A stretch of 5,871 nucleotides of DNA from NCBI GenBank assembly GCA_031281815.1, contig JAITEY010000068.1:1-5871 (forward strand), read 5' to 3'. Each line of letters begins with the position of its first letter. Position 1 is the first letter of the stretch. The notes beneath the pieces are model-generated. The model was not told where the DNA came from and made no database searches. It saw only the letters and a list, made by a program, of their open reading frames with translations. The stretch is from Desulfovibrio sp. Its GTDB lineage: Bacteria > Desulfobacterota > Desulfovibrionia > Desulfovibrionales > Desulfovibrionaceae. The translations under genes and the position numbers were made by a program. This document shows positions 1-4,582 of the stretch, piece by piece.

Positions 1-387
1 GGCATGCCGCTCCTGGCCATGGTCTACGGGCGCGGTCCGAAAATTCCGAACAGCCTCGCCCCGGAAGTCGTGGCCCATTGCGCCCGCGTGGGAGCCGAAC
101 TCGGCGCCGACGCGGTCAAGGTGCCTTACACCGGGGACATAGACAGCTTCAGTTTCGTCGTAGAATCCTGCTGCATTCCCGTACTCATAGCCGGCGGCCC
201 CAAAACCGGAACCACCAGAGAATTCCTGCAAACCGTTCACGACGCAATCAAAGCCGGCGCAAAAGGTCTGTCCGTCGGACGCAACATCTTCCAGCACCCC
301 GAGCCGCGCAGGCTGATGAGCGCCCTCAACGGCATCGTGCATGACAACATGAGCGTCGAACAGGCCTGTTCCCTTATCGGCGCATAG
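1..387 (+). CDS. 2-amino-3,7-dideoxy-D-threo-hept-6-ulosonate (ADH) synthase / DhnA-type class I aldolase, 3' part
   Basis: This is the C-terminal half of a DhnA/FbaB-like TIM-barrel aldolase, cut by the window edge; about 128 residues of a family of about 265-270 are visible. The Met at nt 4 lies inside the barrel (GMPLLAM) and is not a start. Visible motifs, numbered from that Met: VKVPYTGD, whose Lys39 (nt 118-120) matches the Schiff-base lysine; AGGPK at 63-67, a phosphate-binding loop; and GLSVGRNIFQ at 88-97, the second phosphate-binding segment. Family knowledge: the archaeal homologue MJ0400 condenses 6-deoxy-5-ketofructose 1-phosphate with L-aspartate semialdehyde to form ADH. The dehydroquinate synthase II gene 13 nt downstream supports this role over a glycolytic fructose-bisphosphate aldolase, although the sequence alone does not exclude the latter. 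It is probably the first gene of an aromatic amino acid operon. Confidence 0.85.
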   Translation, partial: GMPLLAMVYGRGPKIPNSLAPEVVAHCARVGAELGADAVKVPYTGDIDSFSFVVESCCIPVLIAGGPKTGTTREFLQTVHDAIKAGAKGLSVGRNIFQHPEPRRLMSALNGIVHDNMSVEQACSLIGA

Positions 388-400
388 ACGGAGACCGCCC

Positions 401-1390
401 GTGAAAACACTGCTCTTCAAGGCCGTACCCTTCGTCAAAAAAAACGTCACCCGCGCCTTGGAAGCCGGCGTGGACGGACTGATCGTCCCCGCGGAACACC
501 TTGCGGCGGCTTCCTCCCTTGCCCGCTGCATCGTGCTGGACGCAGGCGCCCTTGAAGAAACGGAACTGCTCTCCAAAGAGGACGAAGAAAGAGCCGCCGC
601 CTGCCTCGACAGGGGACAAACCGTGCTGCTGCGCAACAGTCGCCTGATCATCCCTGTGGAAAACCTGTTGGCGCGAGAGCAGGTCGCGGGCAAAAAAGGC
701 CTTCTGGCCGTCGAAGTCCTCAACCCCGAAGACGCGGCCACTGCTGCGGGCATACTGGAGAAAGGCGCGGATACCCTCGTCGTGCCCGGCGAAGGGCTGG
801 ACAGGCTCCGGGAAATCATCGCCGTGATCCGGCAGACCGACGGTGTACTGCCGCTTTCTGAAGCCGTCATCACCGAGATACGCAATGCGGGCATGGGACA
901 CAGGGTCTGCGTGGATACCCTGTCCGTGTTCAGCAGCGGACAAGGCATGCTCACCGGCAATTCCTCCACCTTTACCTTCCTTGTGAACGCGGAAACCGAA
1001 CCCAACGAGTACGTCGCCTCGCGTCCCTTCCGCATCAATGCCGGGGCGGTGCATGCCTATGCCCTGACGCCCGGCGATACGACCGCGTATCTTCAGGAAC
1101 TGCGCGCCGGGTCGGAAGTCCTGACTGTGGACCATGCCGGCAACACCGGCCGCGCCGTGGTCGGCCGCGTCAAGGTGGAACGCCGCCCCATGCTCTATGT
1201 CGGCGCTGCGGTCGGAGACAGGACAGGCGGCATTTTTCTGCAAAATGCCGAAACCATACGCCTGGTTCGTCCCGGCGGGGAAACGGTAAGCGTTGTCGGC
1301 CTCTCCCCCGGCGATACCGTACTCTGCCGGCTCGACGATGCCGGACGCCACTTCGGCATGCGCATCAAGGAAGCTGTCCGTGAAGACTGA
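401..1390 (+). CDS. 3-dehydroquinate synthase II (archaeal-type, ADH to dehydroquinate)
   Basis: The 329-residue protein matches the dehydroquinate synthase II family (MJ1249 type), which is unrelated to classical AroB. It catalyses NAD-dependent oxidative deamination and cyclisation of ADH to 3-dehydroquinate in the cytoplasm. Recognisable family blocks are GMGHRVCVDTLS (164-175), GQGMLTGNSS (180-189), NAETEPNEYVASRPFRINAG (196-215) leading into AVHAY (216-220), and the C-terminal stretch GRVKVERRP, then LQNAETIRLV, then GRHFGMRI. The start is GTG at 401, with GGAG at 390-393 and a 7-nt spacer, 13 nt after the preceding stop. The MKTLLFKAVPFVKKNVTRAL beginning fits the family N-terminus; the protein is somewhat shorter than archaeal members (about 360). 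The gene ends within pheA: its TGA (1388-1390) lies 8 nt past the first pheA GTG, which suggests translational coupling. Confidence 0.93.
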   Translation: MKTLLFKAVPFVKKNVTRALEAGVDGLIVPAEHLAAASSLARCIVLDAGALEETELLSKEDEERAAACLDRGQTVLLRNSRLIIPVENLLAREQVAGKKGLLAVEVLNPEDAATAAGILEKGADTLVVPGEGLDRLREIIAVIRQTDGVLPLSEAVITEIRNAGMGHRVCVDTLSVFSSGQGMLTGNSSTFTFLVNAETEPNEYVASRPFRINAGAVHAYALTPGDTTAYLQELRAGSEVLTVDHAGNTGRAVVGRVKVERRPMLYVGAAVGDRTGGIFLQNAETIRLVRPGGETVSVVGLSPGDTVLCRLDDAGRHFGMRIKEAVRED

Positions 1391-1535
1391 CGAGAAGCAT
1401 ACCGGCGCTGCGGAAGAAAGGACGTTGCCCGTGAAAACCGACAAGAAGCGCAGCGACGCTGCGGAGGCAAGGCAAGTGTCCGTGAAGACCGACAAGAGGC
1501 ATCGCGGCGTTGCGGAAGCAAGGACGCTGCCCGTG
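1366..1535 (+). promoter_or_regulatory. Reiterated ribosome-binding sites and GTG starts of pheA
   Basis: AAGGA at 1367-1371 precedes GTG 1380, AAGGA at 1418-1422 precedes GTG 1431, AAGGC at 1469-1473 precedes GTG 1482, and AAGGA at 1520-1524 precedes GTG 1533. In each case exactly 8 nt separate the motif from the start codon. Before GTG 1482 there is also a stronger GGAGG at 1463-1467, but 14 nt away. All four starts are in the same frame. No GTG opens the segment after unit 4, which reads GTC. Which starts are used cannot be told from sequence. Confidence 0.6.
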
Positions 1536-1583
1536 GAGACTGCGGAGAACAATGCCGGCATTGCGGAAGACCGGCTTGAGCGC
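1380..1583 (+). repeat. Four tandem 51-bp in-frame repeats spanning the pheA start
   Basis: The units are 1380-1430, 1431-1481, 1482-1532 and 1533-1583, each 51 nt (17 codons) and each beginning with GTG. Identities counted by eye: units 1/3 43 of 51, 1/2 37, 2/3 38, 3/4 31, so the fourth is the most diverged. Protein units follow the pattern VKTDxKxxxxAEARxLP, rich in Lys, Glu, Asp and Ala. The last 14 nt of unit 3 (1519-1532) match the 14 nt before unit 1 (1366-1379) at 12 positions, covering the ribosome-binding site and spacer. Sequence further upstream of unit 1 shows no similarity, so the homology begins at the ribosome-binding site. Confidence 0.93.
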
Positions 1584-2663
1584 GTCCGCGCGGATATCAA
1601 CGCAACCGACACGCACCTGCTCGCGCTCCTGAACAAACGCGCCGCTTTGAGCATTGAAGCGGGTAAAATCAAGGCGCAGAACGATGCCCCTGTCTTTCGC
1701 CCCGGACGGGAAGAGGCGGTACTTGAAAGGTTGACCGCGGCCAACAAGGGCCCCCTGCCCAACGACCATCTCCGGGCCGTGTACCGGGAGATTCTTTCCT
1801 CGTCGCGGGCGCTGCAGCGCTCGTTGCGCGTGGCCTTTCTCGGTCCTGAAGGCACCTTTTCCCACATGGCCTGCCTGGAATATTTCGGACGGGGCTTCAC
1901 CGGCGCGCCTATGCAGCGTATGGACGCAGTATTCGCCGCCGTGGAAAAACGCGACTGCGACCTCGGCATCGTCCCTGTGGAAAATTCCGTCTACGGCACG
2001 GTCGCGCAGAGTTTCGACCTCTTTGTCACCCACACCGTGCATGTGCAGGCGGAATGGTTCAGCCGCATCCGCCTCTGCCTTATCGGCAAGGAGAACTCCC
2101 TGACGGCCGTGCGCAGGGTTTACTCCCACCCCCAGCCTCTGGGACAATGCTCCGGCTGGCTGAAGGACAACCTTCCCCATGCCGAACAGATTTCCATGGA
2201 AAGCAGTGTGTTCGCGGCCGAACGCGCGGCCGGCGAAGCGGGCGCCGCCGCCGTCTGCCGCCCCGGCATGGGCGAACGGTTGAATCTCAACACCCTGGCC
2301 TCCGGCATTGAGGATCTTCCCGACAACCTGACCCGCTTCTTCGTCATCGGCGCCGAACCCGCCGCGGAAAGAAAAGTCCCGACCGCGCCGTTGAAATCCT
2401 CCATTCTCTTCATTATACCCGACAAACCGGGAAGTCTGGCGACCGTGCTGCAAAGCTTTTTCCTGGCCGGCATCAACCTGAGCAAACTCGAATCGCGTCC
2501 CATGCGCGGGGAATCCTGGAAATATATTTTCTTTGCCGACCTGGACTGCGACATAACCGCCCCGCACTATGCCGGGCTGCTTGAAACCCTGCACCGCACC
2601 TGCCTCCAGGTGCGTATCCTCGGCTCTTACCACAGCGGCAGGCATATCCGCACGCCTGAATAA
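1380..2663 (+). CDS. pheA: Bifunctional chorismate mutase / prephenate dehydratase (P-protein) with repetitive N-terminal extension
   Basis: The protein converts chorismate to prephenate and then phenylpyruvate, committing carbon to phenylalanine. Numbering from GTG 1380 (427 aa): four 17-residue repeats at 1-68; AroQ-type chorismate mutase about 66-145, with Arg70, Arg87, Lys96, Arg110 and Glu111 in the positions of the catalytic residues of the E. coli mutase domain; prephenate dehydratase from 150 (VAFLGPEGTFSH at 151-162), with the signature TRF at 318-320; C-terminal ACT regulatory domain from about 340, with GSLATVL (351-357) and ESRP (371-374), the usual phenylalanine-binding motifs, so feedback inhibition is expected. 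P-proteins are usually about 360-390 residues, so the repeats account for the excess. GTG 1380 has AAGGA at 1367-1371 with an 8-nt spacer. GTG 1431, 1482 and 1533 are in-frame alternatives; 1533 would give an ordinary 376-residue protein. ATG 1293 is unlikely because it lies deep in the upstream gene. Confidence 0.95.
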   Translation: MKTDEKHTGAAEERTLPVKTDKKRSDAAEARQVSVKTDKRHRGVAEARTLPVETAENNAGIAEDRLERVRADINATDTHLLALLNKRAALSIEAGKIKAQNDAPVFRPGREEAVLERLTAANKGPLPNDHLRAVYREILSSSRALQRSLRVAFLGPEGTFSHMACLEYFGRGFTGAPMQRMDAVFAAVEKRDCDLGIVPVENSVYGTVAQSFDLFVTHTVHVQAEWFSRIRLCLIGKENSLTAVRRVYSHPQPLGQCSGWLKDNLPHAEQISMESSVFAAERAAGEAGAAAVCRPGMGERLNLNTLASGIEDLPDNLTRFFVIGAEPAAERKVPTAPLKSSILFIIPDKPGSLATVLQSFFLAGINLSKLESRPMRGESWKYIFFADLDCDITAPHYAGLLETLHRTCLQVRILGSYHSGRHIRTPE

Positions 2664-2779
2664 CGCCGGAAAAGGCGCCGCCGCGCAGCTCGACCGCGTC
2701 CGCCGGACAACCGGGGCATTCTCTTGGGCCGCCGCAACCGGAGTGTACGGCAACGCTCGTCCGTTTGGAAGATTCACGC

Positions 2780-2808
2780 TTGACTCCCGGCAAAGCCGGG
2801 AATACGTT
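2780..2808 (+). promoter_or_regulatory. Weak candidate promoter with a hairpin in its spacer
   Basis: TTGACT (2780-2785) matches five of six positions of a sigma-70 -35 box. Seventeen nt later TACGTT (2803-2808) matches only three of six of the -10 consensus. The spacer is largely filled by the perfect inverted repeat TCCCGGC-AAA-GCCGGGA (2785-2801). This could be promoter plus operator for the downstream lipoprotein gene, or simply a weak terminator hairpin after pheA (the following sequence is T-rich but interrupted). The poor -10 box keeps confidence low. Confidence 0.2.
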
Positions 2809-2840
2809 ACTTTGCCCCTTTCATTGCGGAAGAAGGCATA

Positions 2841-2867
2841 CAGTCCGGCACACAACCCGCCGGACTG
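2841..2867. repeat. 9-bp inverted repeat, intergenic
   Basis: CAGTCCGGC (2841-2849) and GCCGGACTG (2859-2867) pair perfectly around a 9-nt loop. No T-run follows on the plus strand, so it is not a standard intrinsic terminator. It may be a structural element in the 5' leader of the downstream gene or part of the termination zone of the aromatic operon. Confidence 0.55.
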
Positions 2868-2920
2868 AAGCGGCCGGCGGCCGGGGGTATCCGCAGATTA
2901 CACACGCCGCCCTCGCCTAT

Positions 2921-2934
2921 GGACAATATTGTCC
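2921..2934. promoter_or_regulatory. Perfect 14-bp palindrome GGACAATATTGTCC, candidate operator
   Basis: The two 7-nt half-sites are exact reverse complements with no spacer, and the A/T-rich centre stands out in a GC-rich gap. It lies 34 nt before the ATG of the M48 lipoprotein gene, which suits binding by a dimeric regulator near the promoter or transcription start. I do not recognise it as the site of a named regulator. Confidence 0.4.
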
Positions 2935-2968
2935 GGTACAGTGTTTGTTTGAGAGAGGAGATACCGTC

Positions 2969-3712
2969 ATGAAGCTTCGTTTGTTCATAGTGCCTGCGCT
3001 GTTGCTGCTGCTGTCGGCGGGCATCGGCGGATGCGTGAAAAGCGGCTATGTCGGCGCGGCAGGGGATTTGTACGCGGGAGCCACAGTAACCGACGCGGAA
3101 TTGGTGTCCCTGTCCAAGCAAATGCGGGCAGTAGGCGATAAACAGAATACCGTCGCAACAGGGAAAAACAAGTATGCAGCGCGGTTGGCGCGTCTGACCC
3201 AACGCTTTCAAAACGAGGACGGGCTGAGTCTGAACTTCAAGGCCTACATAACGCCCGAAGTCAATGCCAATGCCACAGCCGACGGTTCCATCCGGGTATA
3301 TTCGGGTCTGATGGACATGATGACCGATAATGAACTGCTGTTCGTCATCGGCCATGAAATCGGGCACGTCAAGGACGGCGACAGCCTGGACAAAATACGC
3401 ATGGCCTATCTTTCTTCGGCCGCCGTCAAGGCCGGGGCTGCGAGCGTATCCGGCCCGGTCGCCTTGTCCGCAACGCAACTCGGCGAACTGCTGCACGTGG
3501 TGCTCAACGCGCAGTTCTCCCAAAAGCAGGAATACGACGCCGACCAATACGGCTACAACCTTCTGAAAAAATACAATGTGGACCGGCAGGCCGCCGTATC
3601 CGCCCTGCAGAAACTCGCCTCGCTGGGAAGCAGCGGCGGCATTACGTCCAGCCATCCCGACTCCGCCGACCGCGCGAAGCGGATAGCCGATAAAATCGCG
3701 GAAAACGGCTGA
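2969..3712 (+). CDS. loiP: LoiP/YggG-like M48 family zinc metalloprotease, outer-membrane lipoprotein
   Basis: This 247-residue protein closely resembles E. coli LoiP (YggG, about 250 aa) in length and layout. Residues 1-22 form a lipoprotein signal: basic MKLR, hydrophobic core, lipobox IGGC with Cys22 as the acylation site. Val at +2 is not the inner-membrane retention Asp, so outer-membrane placement, periplasm-facing, is inferred. The catalytic zinc motif is HEIGH (129-133), preceded by the LoiP-type block IRVYSGLMDMMTDNE (110-124). The third ligand is Glu188 in EYDAD, and the C-terminal SSHPDSADRAKRI matches the conserved HP-x-S-x-x-R segment of M48 enzymes. The start is ATG 2969, with GAGAGGAG at 2953-2960 and an 8-nt spacer, an excellent ribosome-binding site; longer upstream versions are unsupported. 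The likely role is periplasmic proteolysis of misfolded proteins. The symbol is by resemblance; other M48 lipoproteins such as YcaL are alternatives. Confidence 0.93.
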   Translation: MKLRLFIVPALLLLLSAGIGGCVKSGYVGAAGDLYAGATVTDAELVSLSKQMRAVGDKQNTVATGKNKYAARLARLTQRFQNEDGLSLNFKAYITPEVNANATADGSIRVYSGLMDMMTDNELLFVIGHEIGHVKDGDSLDKIRMAYLSSAAVKAGAASVSGPVALSATQLGELLHVVLNAQFSQKQEYDADQYGYNLLKKYNVDRQAAVSALQKLASLGSSGGITSSHPDSADRAKRIADKIAENG

Positions 3713-3726
3713 GCATATGAGGGGGT

Positions 3727-3749
3727 CCGGGGGAAATCATTTCCCCCGG
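3727..3749. repeat. 10-bp perfect hairpin between loiP and rfbF
   Basis: CCGGGGGAAA (3727-3736) pairs fully with TTTCCCCCGG (3740-3749) around a TCA loop. It begins 14 nt after the protease stop and ends 5 nt before the rfbF ribosome-binding site. No T-run follows on either strand, so a standard rho-independent terminator is not supported. It may be a dispersed intergenic palindrome, a transcript-end stabiliser, or a structure affecting rfbF translation. Confidence 0.75.
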
Positions 3750-3754
3750 CCGCC

Positions 3755-3776
3755 GGAGGGATATACAATCAATATG
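3755..3776 (+). promoter_or_regulatory. rfbF: Ribosome-binding site of rfbF with a long spacer
   Basis: GGAGGG at 3755-3760 is the only purine-rich site ahead of ATG 3774, but about 13-14 nt separate them, longer than the usual 5-10. No other ATG, GTG or TTG lies in frame between. The upstream in-frame ATG at 3717 has no ribosome-binding site, and its extra 19 residues are encoded by the hairpin, so 3774 is preferred. Confidence 0.55.
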
Positions 3777-4568
3777 AAGGTGATACTTTTCTGCGGCGGC
3801 AAGGGTACACGCCTGCGCGAGGAAACGGAATTCAAGCCCAAGCCCATGGTGGAGATAGGCGGCAAACCCATCCTGTGGCACATCATGAGCCGCTACGCCC
3901 ACTATGGTTTCAAGGAATTTGTGCTGCCCCTCGGTTACAGGGGCGATGTCATCAAGCAGTACTTTCATGATTACACTATGCGCAACACCGACTTCACCAT
4001 AGATCTCTCTACCGGAGCTGCTACGGTCCACAACCCCGACGACCGTCTGGACTGGAAGGTGACGCTCTGCGATACCGGTGAAGCAACGGAAAAAGGCGCC
4101 CGCATCAAACGCACGGCCGCGCACCTGGGGGACGGCCCCTTTATGGCCGCCTACGGGGACGGCGTTGCCGACATTGATATCAATGCGCTCCTGCGCTTTC
4201 ATAAAAGCCGCGGCACCACGGGCACCTTTACCGGCGTGCGCATGCCTTCGCGCTTCGGCACCGTCAGCACGGACGATAAGGGCAACATAGCAAGCTGGGA
4301 AGAAAAACCTTTGCTCAACCAGTTTACCAACTGCGGTTTTTTCGTCTTTGAACACGAATTTCTGGACTACCTCAGCGCGGATGCAGACTGCGACCTGGAA
4401 AAAGCTCCCCTTGAACGTCTGGCGCGCGAGGGCCGACTTTCCATGTACAGGCACAACGGCTTTTGGCAGTGCATGGACACTCTGCGCGATTATATGCTGC
4501 TGAATGAACTCTGGGACAAAGGCAATGTCCCATGGATGCGATTTGCCGACGGCCCCGTCGGCGAGTAA
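3774..4568 (+). CDS. rfbF: Glucose-1-phosphate cytidylyltransferase
   Basis: The 264-residue protein matches RfbF along its whole length (Salmonella enzyme about 257). It joins CTP and alpha-D-glucose 1-phosphate to give CDP-glucose and pyrophosphate, the first step to CDP-3,6-dideoxyhexoses of O-antigen. The N-terminal nucleotide-binding loop is GGKGTRL (8-14), followed by KPKPMVEIGGKPILWHIM (21-38). YGDGVAD (127-133) carries the metal-binding Asp129, and WQCMDT (231-236) carries Asp235, corresponding to the second metal ligand of the Salmonella enzyme. EEKP and the NCGFFVF stretch around 188-200 are also typical. The start at 3774 gives the family N-terminus MKVILFCGGKG. rfbG follows 14 nt after the stop, so the two are presumably co-transcribed. 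The 61-nt gap and hairpin upstream suggest this may be the first gene of the sugar operon, though no clear promoter is visible. Confidence 0.96.
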   Translation: MKVILFCGGKGTRLREETEFKPKPMVEIGGKPILWHIMSRYAHYGFKEFVLPLGYRGDVIKQYFHDYTMRNTDFTIDLSTGAATVHNPDDRLDWKVTLCDTGEATEKGARIKRTAAHLGDGPFMAAYGDGVADIDINALLRFHKSRGTTGTFTGVRMPSRFGTVSTDDKGNIASWEEKPLLNQFTNCGFFVFEHEFLDYLSADADCDLEKAPLERLAREGRLSMYRHNGFWQCMDTLRDYMLLNELWDKGNVPWMRFADGPVGE

Positions 4569-4582
4569 CCCGCGAGATTCCC

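Larger units (their letters stand above)
2664..2968. other. 305-nt intergenic region between pheA and the M48 lipoprotein gene
   Basis: I found no convincing gene in this gap; the short open frames through it have no recognisable motif or good ribosome-binding site. It contains a 7-bp hairpin at 2785-2801, a 9-bp inverted repeat at 2841-2867, a GC-rich stretch with a repeated GCGGCCG around 2871-2885, and the perfect palindrome at 2921-2934. A TTGACT hexamer at 2780-2785 may be a -35 element. In Desulfovibrio vulgaris, as I recall, aroA and further aromatic genes follow pheA directly; here the aromatic operon appears to stop. No hairpin is followed by a clean T-run, so the terminator position is unclear. 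Confidence 0.6.

Noticed and set aside
397..408. A 12-nt exact match between the dehydroquinate synthase start (GCCCGTGAAAAC) and pheA repeat unit 2 (1427-1438)
   Set aside because: About one such 12-mer pair is expected by chance in a window of this size, and both sites share a GTG start plus a common Lys codon context.
1293..1379. ATG 1293 as the pheA start
   Set aside because: It lies about 97 nt inside the dehydroquinate synthase gene, and the 29 residues it adds are the out-of-frame reading of that gene. GTG 1380 has a good ribosome-binding site at proper spacing.
374..1969. A 531-codon open frame on the minus strand opposite dehydroquinate synthase and pheA
   Set aside because: It is antisense to two genes with clear family motifs, shows low-complexity residues with no recognisable domain, and such long antisense frames are expected in GC-rich coding DNA.
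1365..2855. A 496-codon open frame on the minus strand opposite pheA
   Set aside because: Same reasoning: it mirrors the pheA codon pattern, including the tandem repeat, and has no recognisable motif or supported start.
2844..2860. A possible sigma-54 promoter, with GG and GC dinucleotides 10 nt apart in CCGGCACACAACCCGC
   Set aside because: The -24 half resembles GGCAC, but the -12 half is CCGC rather than TTGC, and the match falls inside the 9-bp inverted repeat that explains it.
2569..2868. A 99-codon plus-strand frame running from pheA into the following gap
   Set aside because: It starts inside the ACT domain in another frame, has no ribosome-binding site or recognisable motif, and its 3' half covers the inverted repeats.
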